DNA of 64,000 bases from Ottelia alismoides (lineage: Eukaryota > Streptophyta > Magnoliopsida > Alismatales > Hydrocharitaceae), in NCBI GenBank assembly GCA_037367405.1, contig JAZKJV010006945.1, positions 240,591 to 304,590 of the forward strand, given 5' to 3'. Below are positions 11,305 to 23,949 of this stretch, in pieces. A model generated the notes under the pieces. That model ran no database searches. It saw nothing but the letters and a program-made list of their open reading frames with translations, and had not been told where the DNA came from. Position numbers and translations under genes: made by a program. How positions within the stretch are numbered: the stretch's first letter is position 1; every line of letters starts with the position of its first letter.

Positions 11305-11309
11305 GTCTC
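11305..11309. repeat. Target-site duplication of S, left copy
   Basis: GTCTC directly before the LTR start TGATGAATC at 11310. It equals 14976-14980. Confidence 0.85.
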
Positions 11310-14300
11310 TGATGAATCTACGTTTCATCATCTTTATTCTATCATTTTGGCCTTAAAAACCCTAGTAAATGCGTGTAAATAGAGCTAATTCATGCATTTT
11401 AGCATTCATGTATATATGTGTAAATATTGTATAAAATGCGGTTTTTTAAGCCAAAATTATAGAATAAAGAAAAGAAAAGAAAAAGAATAAAATATTGTAA
11501 ATATTTTATGACCCGAAACCCTGAGACCTAGGCATCTTGATGAATAGGTCGACAAAGAATAAAGTAGGGGGAGATAAGGGCCAAAAATACCAATAAAATT
11601 CCTTTTATTTTATTCATTCTTTATTCATTTTGGGACCCATTTGTGGTTCCACTTTTTATACATCAAATAAAGAAACTTTGTACATGAAAGTTGTAGATAA
11701 TTAAATAAAGAAAAATACAAAATTGATTTTACTGAAAAATAATGTACAGATAAAAAGTTATGATCTGAATAAAAATCCAGAATCCCAACTTCCCAGACCC
11801 GTATCTCACAAATGAAAACTCCAAATGCATCAAACTCACCTTTAATTGTATATGAAGAAAATAAGCTATTTAATGGCGGTGGTTTCGCATTTGGCGGAGC
11901 TACGGTTTGAAAGTTGAGTTTTGGACCCTCATTGTATAGTTGTACTGATTAAAATATTCAATTTATTCTTTATTCATTATTTTTATAATTTTATATTTTT
12001 ATAATCTTGTAAATATTACTTATAATAATTATGTACATTAAAATTGGAATAAAAACCTAAATAAAAATAAAATACTTGTAACTAAAATACATAGATACAA
12101 TACTTATATGTATACCTATACAACACATACTTTTATTTTATTAAATATACAAAACACATCAATAAATTAAAATAAAAATACAATTAAGTGTATAAAAGTA
12201 TTCTATAATTTTATAAAATAATAAATAAAAATAATAAAATTAAAATACATAAAATAAAAATAAAGTAATAAAGTATATAGATAATATACCTATATAGGGG
12301 TATAAAAGCAACTTGTAAAAATACACTGCATAAAAATAAATAAAAATCATTATAAAATACGTCATAAAAAAATAAACATTTTTTATTTTATGACTAAAAA
12401 TTAAAAAAAGCGTTTTCGATTTTTAAATGATTTTTTAATCTATTTTTCCAGGCTTTTTCCTGGTTGGTCCACGTGGACCAACCATGTGGGCTGGAGAGTT
12501 GACCTCGGGTCAACTCTCTGACCCCAGCCTGGATTGTGTCAGAAGTTGGTTTTGTCGCATTTTCGCGGATTTTTCGAGGCGCCTCCTTGCATGATCTCGT
12601 GGTAGTTTCTAAACGACTTTTCTTCCTCGTCGATTGGGCATACACGCCCAAGTGTTTTTTCGACCTTCGGGTCGTTGATTCGCGAGATACACCTCGTTTT
12701 TATCGCCCCCTCGCCACAGTTCAAAACCTAACCCCCATACCCCCTTTGATCTTTGAACCCCTTTGGTCCATGTTTGAGCCTCTTCTTCCACCTCCGGATT
12801 GACGTTAGTGACAGGGACGCCTCCAGCTGGGCTAGGAGCGCTCAGGCGAGGACCTAGGAGGTCTCCAACCCCCCATCTCCGGCGAGAGGCCGTGAGGTCC
12901 AAATCTCGCAATACACCACTGCTCGAGGTCATTTTCTTCTTGTTTTCCTTGCTTGTTGCGTAGCTGTAGGCCGTAGCTTTTGATCCTTATATTTTGATCC
13001 CCATTTCTCCGTAGCATTAGCTTAAAAAGCTCTAGAACACCTTGCCGGAGCTCTTGGAGCTCCGGCCACTCCAAACACACCGCCATCCGTCTATTTATCG
13101 CCGTTAAACGTCAGATCTATGCACCTTGTGCTGTCGCGTTTTTATTCGTCTTTGCAGGGTATGAAGGACCTCTCCTGAGGTCAAGCGCGTCACGCAACCA
13201 CGCCCAGGTGGCTGGAGAAGCCCGCAGCTTGGGGAGCACGCCCAGCCGCTCCCCGGGCTCATTTGGCGCCCCTGGATCGTTCGTCGGGGCCGTAGGAGCT
13301 TATACGTACTATTGGAAGGCCATGAGGAGGTTGGAGGAGCGTGTCGTGCCTCCTTGAAGCTCGCCAACGACGAGTTCTCCAGCCGCTCTTCCAGGCACCT
13401 CGCGAGCCGTCGATCCTGGCCGAGTTCTTCACGACGCACAGGCGGCGTCGGATTGGGTGCACCAGTGTCGTCCGATTGTCATCAGAGTTTTAATCCAGGC
13501 CATTAAGATGAAGGGGCATCGGGCCCTACTGCATCGACACATGTTTTAAGTAAAGCCTAGCCCGCCGTTCGATCATCCCATAAGTTGGGTATTTTGCAAA
13601 CTTCGCCCTGCTTATTTTGTTATTTTACGTTTGATATTCAAAGCCTTTCTCTGAGTTTATTTAAGCTTTGTAATTTGCGAACCAGCCCCCCGAATTTTTG
13701 TGTAATTGCTTGGAAGCCCCCGCCAGGCACGTGCGTCGCGCGTGAGCCTTGGCGTTTTTGCAGGCTACCCCCCGGGTTTTTGAGTATATGTTTTTAGTGC
13801 TTAAACATTTAATTGCAGTATAAATTTTTGTGGACATATTGCATTTTGGCCCTGCAACTTTCATTATATTACATAAATGCCCCTGCGAATATGAATTTTC
13901 CTTATGCTTCTAGTATTTTGTGCATGCATCTATAAAACCCCAAAAATTTCCAAAAATCACATTAAGTCTCTGTTGCATAGTAGTTTATCACCATATTTTT
14001 ATTTTTCATAATTATTGCCTTTTAATATTTATTAAAAATCAAAAACATCTATTTTGTGCACTGTCTAGCTTATAAAATCCATAAAAAATATAAAAACACT
14101 CCAGAAAAATCCCAAAAAAATGTATTTTGTCTACTTTAGTTTGTTTTAACTCCCAACCAAAAATCATTAAAAATTATAAAAGAAAACTCTTAAAAATATT
14201 AGAACTCCAAAAAACTTCCAAAAAATATTAAAAATTCCACGAAAACCCTAAAAATATAATCTTGGTGTTTACAATTTCCTTATTTTATTATCTTTATGTG

Positions 14301-14975
14301 AAAATTAATTGGGAGAATTTTTGCTACTGTTTTCCATTTTATTTCTCCATTTTAGTTTCAGCCTTGCATTTTATTCACTGTTTTGCTTTATTTTGCTAAT
14401 TAAAAATACCAAAAACATTCTTAAAATTCCCAAAAATCACAAAAACAGTAAAAAAGTATAAAAAAACCAAAAAGACTTTATTTGCTAATTTTCTGGACAT
14501 TTTTATCTATTTTTATAAATATCTCTTTCTCCCTTTTATTATATAGTTCATATATTCCAATATTAAAAAAAGAAAATAAAATAATATAACATATAAAATT
14601 ATAAAAATTAGAAAATTAAAAAGCAAAATACAAAATTAAAAATTAAAAAAAAATAATAAATAAAAAAAATATAAAATTAAAAACCCACAAAAAAATAGCA
14701 TAGTAGACACTTGATCACCTTCACACACATTTTGAGCATTTTTGCCCCGATCTAGCCTTTCTGCTCCCTGTGTTCGACCTCTACAATACTTGCACCTATA
14801 CACATCTTGTTGTAGAGTTATAATAAATTTTAACTCCGCACATTTACTTTCATTGCTTGATATATTTGTCGTGGGTTAATTGTTGATTAATTCGGGTTTC
14901 GTGAGCGGTCGCTCAGCGACACTGTAGTCCCGCCTTGTGTGGACTATTTTGACCCTCGCAAAATCTGAGTTTTCA
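11310..14975 (+). mobile_element. S: Athila-like solo LTR (3666 bp)
   Basis: Begins TGATGAATCTACGTTTCATCA, a slightly damaged form of the E1/E2 LTR-start palindrome, and ends GAGTTTTCA at 14975. It is flanked by a perfect 5-bp duplication, and outside it the A1 interior resumes exactly as in A2 near 55245. It has the family LTR layout: AT-rich U3, two TATA-like boxes (12291-12308), a GC-rich part (about 12430-13560), an AT-rich part, then the U5 block CTCCCTGTGTTCGACC near 14764. No PBS, interior or second LTR is present, so it is a solo LTR, usually produced by LTR-LTR recombination. Proline/arginine-rich frames in its GC-rich part look compositional. Confidence 0.85.
12291..12308 (+). promoter_or_regulatory. 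TATA-like boxes in S
   Basis: TATATAG (12291-12297) and TATAAAAG (12301-12308) at the end of the AT-rich U3, about 120 bp before the GC-rich part. The position parallels the E1 promoter; activity is unknown. Confidence 0.4.
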
Positions 14976-14980
14976 GTCTC
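14976..14980. repeat. Target-site duplication of S, right copy
   Basis: GTCTC, identical to 11305-11309. Confidence 0.85.
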
Positions 14981-17900
14981 ATCCTCTAATTTATATCCTT
15001 AGAGATGAATTCTTTTAAGAATCTCAAGGTCATAAAGTAGGTATCCAATACCATCCTTTATTTCCCAATGAAGTAGCATTCTTTGGTGCTAGATTCCAGC
15101 TTACTGGCATGGAACCTTATAAGGATATATATTGTAGTCTCTACTACATATATACCTTCGGAACTAAGAGGTAATTATGCTAATATTCATCACTGATCAA
15201 ATCATGTCAAACATGATCCAATTGTATCTGCCAACATCTCTCTTGAGTTTAGGTATATTAGGAGGAGCGAGATAGAAATGATATTCATATCTTCATAAGG
15301 TATTCCTTTGAATTCATATAATGGGTACAAGCTACCTAGGTTAGATCAAATCCATTTCATCTTCCTTCAAACTTTGGTTCTAAACCAAAAATTATGAAAT
15401 CTTTGAACACTTCAAAGCTTTCTATGGTGAAGGGAAGAAATCTCGTATCACAATTAATCATCAAATGATATCACATATCATCGATGTTTATTATGATACA
15501 GATGATCCTCATACATCAATATGTATGAGATCTTGAGTACCTTGGCATCTTACACCATTCCCAGAGAGGTGCATTGGACATTCTTTTACTTTGAATACAA
15601 TATTCAAAAGTATGTAAGATTTGATATTTTAGATATTCTAAAGTTCATCTCCTACTAGTCTATTGATCTCATCAGCAGACTAATGTCTAAGGTCTGATGC
15701 CAAATCATTGTCAAATGATCTTTATCCTCCTATTGATCTTATAAGGTTTGATTTTTAGTATTAGAAATGTTAATGAACCATTCATTAATTTTCTAATTTA
15801 GTAGAGTCCTCCATCTATCAAAATACTATCTGAAATATATCCATCATAACTCTTTTAGATGGGCCTATTCCAGAATTTGTGTTTATTTCCAACATTTAGA
15901 AATAAATAATGAGTGTATTCTAATATCCATGTTATAGAGACATTCTCTAAGACTAAGGACTCTCCCATTGAAAATATGAAGTCTATTTATCCAATAAAGG
16001 TTGTTGCAACATCAACATCCATGGATGATTATTAAACCTTAAGATCAAATTTTCTAGTCTTCTAAAACATATGCAACCAATTGCAAGTGTTATTAGAAGA
16101 ATGAGATACAATTATTAGACTTTGATCTTATCAAATAAGAAAGTCAATTTCAATGATTATATGTATATGTAAATTATTTCGATGCACTATCCGAGTCCTT
16201 CTCTAAGGATTCTAGATAGACTTGATAGTCATACTATCAATACATCGGCTCATTGTAGTATTGTCATTCATCCAACTATTTGGATGCCATATGTGTGTGG
16301 AAACCATAGAAGTACATCCAACTCTTTGACTTTCCTTCTAACCTAAATCTGACCCATGCTTCCACTGCGTTCCTTTTTATCTCTAAACAACCATTGCTTA
16401 AGACAAAGGATCTCTTATGTTGAATTCAAATGATTTCAATATAAGAGAATTCAACATTTATATATGCTTCATTTAATTCATACAATATGAACATTATGAA
16501 GCTTCATGAATGACTAGAGTATAGATAGTAGGATGATGACACTCATCATATCTACGCACATCTTAACTCTTAAAGACTTAAGTTCAGGTAGGTATTCAAA
16601 CATTTTGAATACATCATCTCTTGTAGAGCTACCATTCTGCATAATGGACTGAACCATTTCATTCATGATTAAATGTCAAGAGCACATATGCATGCCAGAA
16701 CATCTTCTTAGAATTTTTTTATAAGGATTATTTGACAATTGCGATCATCATCGACATGTCACTTCTAAAGTACATTCGATGAGAGATCAAGACTATAGAG
16801 ACATACAAACCCTAGGTTGTTGTCTTATTGTCTATTTAATTTTCATTCCTTATTATTATTAGGAAACTTGCACATTGCAACCACATACAATATGTGTCCA
16901 ACTACAAGTACAATATTTTGATCATGGATACAATCCATTATATTTTACTGGTTATTACTGAGTATAGTACTGAGTGGGTTTAATGAAGATTATCTGAAAT
17001 AAGAAATTTACATAAATATATATAAATATATATACACATTTTACTTTGATTTAGGAATTTTATATCAAAGTTGTCTTGCCTTGTCAACATTGAAAGTTCA
17101 TTCCCTTAAGCACCTTCAATGTAAGAGATATACTTACCAATATATCTCAAGCAAGATCTGGGATCTCCTTCCTTATCTTTGTCACATCCCAATAATATGA
17201 GAACCTGCAACTCGAATAAAAAGAAGCGGGAACACATTCCGCCTTGCAAGTCCAACTTGCATCTCTTAATTTGGTCTTTAAGACCCGGACCCACCACCCC
17301 TAAGGTGATGCTATCCCATCATTAATTGAACTGACTGTTAACAGGAATACAACTCGCTATGCGCAATCCAATATCGTCCCAATAATATGAGGACCCGATA
17401 TTGGGGTCACTACGCATACGTTCTTACTCTTTCGAGAAGCAAAGTGCCTGATCCAAATGGATCGTATGCAGGAGCTGTCACTTCAGACAAGCGTCTCCTC
17501 CATACAATATCCGGTGATGGAACCCTTCGCCTTGACGGGAGACCGTGGATGTCACTTATGTGATCCTCCACCTTATATTTAAATTTTAATTAATTATTAT
17601 AAATCATATTCATATAATTAATTCTTCCAAGGAAAATACACATCTATTTATAATAGAGTGTTTTTAATTAGATATAACTAATTTAATCACATTAAATTAA
17701 TTATCAGTCTAATTTAATCAATAAACTTGATTTTACTTGAATATATGGTATTATCTCAAAGTACGTATTAATTTGAATTTTAATAATTAGAAAATACATC
17801 ATGATCTCTCCGACATCATTCGTTCCCTACCCGTTGTCATGGCCAGTACCAGCGGGAGTGGGATAGACCACACACAGTGCAACCTGCTACCCCAACGTTC

Positions 17901-18712
17901 CCCGACTAGACACCATATCCACCTCGGGAAAATATATGCCAAGCCAATCACTTTGTACTTGAGATAATCATCGGTTCTTCAACCAAAATTATACCATATA
18001 GTAATAATCAAAATGATTTTGATTATAAGAAAATTTGCTAGATAAATTCTCAAAGCCTATTCAAGTAACATGTTTTTTGAAAGTGTATCAAGCAACCAAT
18101 TGGTGATCTAGATCTAATCTAATCATTTATTGGTTGAGGCAATGTCATTTAAGGGAATAAATATTTTTGTAATATTTCTCAAATATTATCCACAACTATT
18201 CCAGGAAATTAACTGTTAATTTGGCAATTTTTCTTAATGACAATCTCAAGGTTTCGGATAATGATGCAATTTCCAGCAGTGACCCTCACTAACTAAAAAT
18301 AACATATCTCATTCATTTTAAATCCAAATTAAGCAAAATCAATTTCCAGAGATTGATAACTTGATTTAAAAATGAAACCATGGGATAAGCACACATTTTC
18401 AGGCATTTTAAAACGTAATTAACATCTTAATTACGTCTCTAATCATCATCCCCGAAACAGTGGACATATGGTTAATAAAACGATCATATCTTGAGCAAAT
18501 GGAATAAAAATACGCAAACTCAAATTTCACATTTTCCTTATTTAATGGGCAACATTATCTAAGTTATAAACTCATGTTTAAACATTTTAAACATGGCTGA
18601 AAAATTATCACAAGAAAGGGCTGCGAAAATTGAATTGCTAAAATCTTCACGAACCCAAACGAGCTCAAATTTTCGTAGGTTCATGGATCATATCCAAGAC
18701 CTCCGTAAACCT
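14981..18712 (-). other. A1 interior: decayed gag/pol and leader
   Basis: Collinear throughout with A2 55250-58962, with no usable reading frame. Two GC-richer blocks are well kept between the copies. One is about 17160-17590 (A2 57420-57835), containing CCCAATAATATGAG twice (from 17188 and from 17379). The other is 17815-17940 (A2 58075-58205), containing a predicted stem. Being next to the PBS, these lie in the expected 5' leader. Gag, protease and integrase cannot be recognised. Confidence 0.5.
17830..17856 (-). other. Predicted leader stem in A1
   Basis: CCCGTTG (17830-17836) faces CAGCGGG (17850-17856) around 13 nt. A2 has CCCGCTG (58099-58105) and CGGCGGG (58119-58125). Both arms changed at paired positions while pairing (with one G-T) is kept, which hints at a structured RNA element, possibly packaging. 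Confidence 0.35.
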
Positions 18713-18725
18713 AACTCTGATAGCA
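18713..18725 (-). other. A1 primer binding site (tRNA-iMet type, decayed)
   Basis: AACTCTGATAGCA on the plus strand lies 2 nt left of the LTR. A2 has GGCTCTGATACCA in the same place, the complement of the usual TGGTATCAGAGCC site for initiator tRNA-Met. This gives minus-strand orientation. Confidence 0.75.
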
Positions 18726-18727
18726 CT

Positions 18728-21233
18728 TTAAGGATACGGGAAGAATCCTGAAGCACATCACGGAAGAATGAGCATTGTATCGAATATGACGAAGAACGAC
18801 TAGTCAGACTAGTGGTTCTATGCAGCAGAATTTTAAAAATTTTAAATGACGAAACCACATGATCCATAAACCATTTATGAATCATTTCGTCTAACCACGT
18901 AGTAGATATAGGAATACCTATTGTAGCGCGGTTGCGATCGAGCTTCTAAGAGAAGAATCTTCCTGTCTCAAGTCCAACCTTCGGAGGAGTCACTTGCGAG
19001 CACGGGGATGAGTTGCGGTAATCTCGCAATCCATGTAGTTGTCCAAGCAAGGGAACTCCTGACCTCGTCACACGAGATCGTGTATCTTCTTTACGAGCGA
19101 GAAGCACCAAAGAAGATGGAGCGCCTATAGTCGTCGAAGTAACGCAAACAGACGATGAAGCCTTCTTCCTTCTGGAGTAGGGTGAATGACCACCCGAGAG
19201 AGAAAAAGAGGAGGGAATGTGAGAATGAGAGAGAGAAAGTAGAGAGACTCTGTCAAGTCGGTGTCAGTCGAAGAGCAAGGCATGCCTCTTCTTATATAGG
19301 GTTTTGGGAGTCCATGGATCCCAATCCATGGACAACACACAATTAATAGATGAGATTGATTTGTGTTCCTTTCAACGGCTAGGATGTTGTTGGTAAAACA
19401 CAACAACAAGTAATTTAATTCAAATTAATTAACATTGATAAATCAATATCATTTAATCTCAAATTAAATCACATTTGATTAGAGATAGGATAATGAGAAG
19501 ACCATGGTCCTCTCCTAAAAAGGGGGGACGGCTACTCTACTCCTCAAGGAGAGTTGTAGTCGTCCTCTCTTGTTAGATAGAACTTGGTCTATATTCTCAA
19601 TATATCATGAGATCTCATTATCTTATGATATCTCCTATAACTCTTATCGAAATAATTCCAAATTATCTTTTGGAAATATCAATCAAGCCATTAAAAATTG
19701 TGAATCTCATTCACAACCCAAAACTAAATGTAATTATGTTTTCAATTAGTTATTCAATGTGAATTCCATTCACATTAACAATTAATTAGCAAATATAAAT
19801 CACACAAGTCTCTCTCTAATGTATATTATAAATCTTATTTATAATATACATGGATAATTGGATAGTGCTATCCACATTATCCATATCCACATTAATTAAA
19901 TCACATTTAATTACATTGGATACTCATTCTCATGCATTCAGATAATGTGAATTGAATTCACATTATTCATGATAATTAAATCACATTTAATTATCCATTT
20001 CTCAATGCTCAAATATAATTCAATTTTGGAATTATTCTTGAACTCTTTCAAGAATAATGCGTATTCTCTGCAGATACTTGGAGATAAGGACAGGGCGATT
20101 GTATTGTTCTACGTATAGTGACTTGGATATTGTGATCGCATCTCAAATCCAGATCTGACAGACCTCTCAGAGATGCTTGATTTAATCAAGACCACAAATC
20201 TAATCTTCTCATTGCTTCTGAATCTTATTCAGATCAATATCCAATGCTTGGACAAGATCAGATTGCTTCTCTTCTGAGAGGAGTTGCTAAAATCCAGACC
20301 TTTTTATCACTCATTCGGAATGGAAGCGTCTTGGTTATACAATTGATTATTGATGACATCCCCCTCAGCTATTCTTAATACCTGTACATCTTGCATACTG
20401 GAAGACCTATGATCAATTCGAAGATAAATATCAATTTTACATTGTCATCTTCAGGGTTTCATCAATAAGTTTCTCAACCTTGGTCATTGGGATTTGATAT
20501 TGATCATATGCTTTACAAAAGCATATATCATACCTTCAAATTCGTGTCATGCTTCTAAAGCATGACGACCATGCATGAATTCGATCGGTCTCAATACCTT
20601 ATGAGTGAGCTCATGTCTTTCGGTTCAGAAGTGAACCTGTATGATCCCTTCGAGAGATCGTATTACTCATATGCCCTTATATGCATACCAGCTCGCCGGT
20701 ATATAGACCTTGGTTAGGTCATCAACCTATTGGTCTGTCAAATATACATACTCTGACATATAGCAATACATTTGTCTCTGGTCAGAGGATGCGTACCTAT
20801 ATCGTGACAGCACACGATGTAGGACTTTGGTTGTCTCAATCTCGTTAAGTCAACCCTTTGACCTAACTAATCTGACACCTTCGAATCTCTATTCCTATGC
20901 AAATGACCTGCATCAAGATGTCGGTCAGATATCAGTATATATGAGAAAGGATTGCCATCTCCTACTCAGACTGGAGATCATCTCTTAACAATCATTTGAC
21001 GGTGTTTGATGAGTCCTTAATCTAATTCCTTAGATAATTATCTAAACACTAGCCTCTATGATTCACTTATTGAATAAACAGTTGTATGATTATTAAGATG
21101 GCCATGGTACATAAGTCTAATTGTACAGAGGGACCTATTATGGAAATTATTTATTCTTCATTTCAGATCAAGGAATGATTATCGCAGTAACATTTATTGC
21201 ATAATGGCTCGCCGTGGGCTCGCATGTCCAACA
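18728..21233 (-). repeat. A1 5' LTR (2506 bp)
   Basis: Plus-strand text runs from TTAAGGATACGGG (the TG end has become TT) to GTCCAACA at 21233. In element orientation it starts TGTTGGACATG. A minus-strand TATA box, CCTATATAAG, lies at 19291-19300. It lacks the 41-bp duplication present in A2 and A3 LTRs. Confidence 0.82.
19291..19300 (-). promoter_or_regulatory. TATA box of A1 5' LTR
   Basis: CCTATATAAG on the minus strand; the corresponding A2 sequence is CTATAAAAGG at 59555-59564. A likely core promoter. Confidence 0.5.
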
Positions 21234-23639
21234 CTTGATGCCACCAGTTAATTTTTTGTATACAAACATTGACCAGATTTAATATCTTACTTATATGGGA
21301 GCAAATATGATGATCTTCTGAGAATTGATTCTAGCCTTCATAATGGCTTCCTTTTGGAACAGTAATAAAGCAATAACAACAATCCACAAAGAGAGTAAAA
21401 GTAACATATAAAAGTATGTGAACATGTGCAGCTATGTAGGTTCACTTGGATGAAAACTTATTCTAAAAACCAGTACAAATGATATGAATGCCGCGAAAAT
21501 TGATGTGAGCGTTGGAGAAGATTAATGTCAAGTTTTAATATATCACTCAATTTCCTCTTGCAGAGACAATGTATCTGATTGATAATCTAGTATTGATCAA
21601 ATGTAAATATGTAAACTAATCTACGTGAAGATCTTGAGCATGGCATTTAGATAATCCGTTGAACTGAGATGTAGAATTCAACTGTAATGAGTTATAGTTT
21701 TGTCCATATACTTATAAAACAACCCTATAAATATTACCTACAATGAATATCTAATGATCTCAAAAATCTAGAAATGATAAACTATAACCACAAAAGGTCG
21801 ATCATCTTCATAAATTAATTCTTTAATCACATTCTACTGACTATAAATCACTATTTACTAAATTATTGACAAAAGATCTGGATCTGTACAGTCAATCACA
21901 ACAGAGATTGAGAAAGGTTGAGTAATCAAGTCAGTGGTGGTGATTCAACAATGACTAATAATTATGAATGCCAGTCATAGTGACCTTTACGCCTGACTGT
22001 GCGAGGGTGCGGTGACCCTCAGCTGGGCGGGAGATTAGGAAGCCCAGTTAGGGCAACGACCGCTGCATAAGTCTATGATCACAGTCTTTTTCTCAGTTTT
22101 TCGCGAGCGCTCATAGTTTTTACGCCTCTATAAGATACACAGGTTTCTTTTAAAGACCCATTCCGCTGACTTGTTCTTTAGGGTACTTAGGCTGGAGGGC
22201 CATTGGTTTTAGTTTTTCGAGCTCGTTAACCTTACCAATAGAGATGGTTTTCTTTTGGTGTGACTCTTCCGAGGAGTCTCTCCCACCCGTCTCAGTGTTG
22301 TAGTTTTGGAGTAGACCTATCCCTCTACTGGACTGCACTTCTACTTAAAGGGCGAGACAGAAGAGTCTCTTAGGAGACTACCTCACCGCTTGTGTTTTTG
22401 TTACGTTCTGCCAATAGATTTGGTAATGGATACATGTGAATCATGTACAGTTGAATTTGGAGGAGTTACAATTGATCTTCGAATGAGTCACAAATGAGTT
22501 TGGCTAAAGTTGAGATGGATTACAGTTTAATTGGTTACAATTGAATTGGTTGTATTCAAGCTTGATTTCCGTTGAGCTAGTTATTGTCCCGCCAGTAATT
22601 CCTGGTGAAGAGAAAAGACCATTTCCTAAAACTTATCCTTATCAGATTACGAGCTACTACCACAGTTTTTAGATATAGCTAGTGGACGTGTTGTGAACTT
22701 AGTTATGATGCATTTTACTCCACCGCATACCTACGGAGGCACCCTAACACTAAGACTTCCTTACTGCTTTAGAGTCATAGTGTGAGTTCTTACCCAGACC
22801 AAGACCACAGACTATCCACTAAGCTTGAGAAATTCAACAAGAAAAGAATCAAAATACCAGACCCGTCATATACATTTAATATGATCAATCCACATGATTC
22901 ATAAATATCATTATAAGCATCTAATAAAGACAATGACTATATAAGAGACCATCATCCATATTATGAAAGATCCATCAAACATGGATTATAATTTAAAGCA
23001 CGATAGCTTAAATATGGATCATATAATCTATATATAAAAGTGTTAAAGTTGGGTAATTGTGGTAGGATGAGTATGTCTGGAAATTCTTATACCAAGCAAC
23101 TTGAAAACCTATTTCAATGCAAGTAGCTCAAAATTTTAATTATCAATCCAAATTTAATTGCTTTCTTTTGAAGCCACTAAATTTTTTGTTGATCTAATCA
23201 AGTAGATTTACTCAACATTTTTTGACGTTATGTTTTCCCTACTGCATGGATTGCATGAAAACACCTACATTGTGGTATTAGGAGAGCTGAACGTAAATTG
23301 CTGCAGTAAAACAAATCAAGTATGCATATTATATTTTTTATTTAAGATATTTTAATGCTTTTCTTTCTCTTCTGCTGAAATTGGGATACATGTACATTAT
23401 GCAGTTTCTTTTGTTACATGCTAAATGCTATGGAATTTTACGCAATAAATTGATGACATATTGTCATTCTGTGGCTTATTAGTTAAATGTAAATGTCATT
23501 CGTAAATGCGAAAAATTTTATCTAATTTTCATTACTCTAATGTGATCTTTAACAAACATGATATTACGAATGATGTGTAAACGGGTATTCCAGATATGCG
23601 GAAATGTGCATCACAGGATCTTAGTTTTTTAGATCTAAG
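21234..23639. other. Unassigned sequence between A1 and the LINE end
   Basis: No LTR pair, PBS or recognisable coding domain seen. Two patches stand out: 21985-22400, GC-richer, with a 62-codon minus-strand frame (22150-22338) that I cannot place, and 22560-22830, also GC-richer. The segment 23240-23480 looks like ordinary plant non-coding DNA. It may be old host sequence or very old element debris. Confidence 0.3.
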
Positions 23640-23732
23640 CTCTAGAATAACCTAAGATAGACCTGGATGGAGGCAAAGAATCCATGTAGCCGATACTACT
23701 AAATGTGGGAAAATGATTAGTTGTTGTTGTAT
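23640..23732 (+). mobile_element. Probable 3' end of an RTE-type plant LINE
   Basis: GACCTGGATGGAGGCAAAG, then AATCCATGTAGCCGA, then a G/A-rich stretch and GTTGTTGTTGT near 23720-23730. From memory this order, ending in a TTG-repeat tail, is typical of the 3' end of plant RTE LINEs. No coding part is recognised upstream, as expected for a 5'-truncated copy. The left boundary is uncertain. Confidence 0.45.
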
Positions 23733-23889
23733 TGTCAAGTGTGGAAAGATGTGAAATGAAAAGTTGAAATTTATTGTTGCCCTAGATATCTATTATATAT
23801 GAGAAAAGCTTTAAGGGAAAATTACATAAAATAGACAGAAGAAATAAGAAGATACAAAATTAAGATAATGGGATATAAATATCTCAACA
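23733..23889 (-). repeat. C1 3' LTR (about 157 bp)
   Basis: In element orientation it starts TGTTGAGATATTTATATCCC directly after the PPT and probably ends CTTGACA. The 5' LTR is not in the window, so the end at 23733 rests only on a CA terminus and typical length. Confidence 0.5.
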
Positions 23890-23907
23890 CTCCCCTCAAG
23901 CCGGAGC
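23890..23907 (-). other. C1 polypurine tract
   Basis: Minus strand: GGCTTGAGGGGAGT directly before the LTR start TGTTGAG. Confidence 0.6.
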
Positions 23908-23949
23908 ATATATGTCTATCATGCTTATCTTGGAACAACAATGCTGAAA

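Larger units (their letters stand above)
9172..21233 (-). mobile_element. A1: decayed Ty1/copia element, family A, minus strand
   Basis: The right LTR is 18728-21233 and 9172-10308 is a truncated left LTR. A tRNA-iMet-type binding site in the minus-strand sense lies just left of the right LTR, which fixes the orientation. The interior (10309-11309 plus 14976-18727, about 4.75 kb without S) is collinear with A2 54237-58977 (about 4.74 kb). Copia RT remnants lie near the left LTR. Left-hand damage: E1 inserted in the left LTR, and about 1.2 kb spanning the rest of that LTR and the adjoining interior is deleted at 10304-10308. CTTGA at 21234-21238 may be the right target duplication; its partner is outside the window. 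Confidence 0.8.

Noticed and set aside
22150..22338. Assignment of the 62-codon frame to a plastid or mitochondrial gene
   Set aside because: I could not match it to any organellar protein I know, so no name is given.
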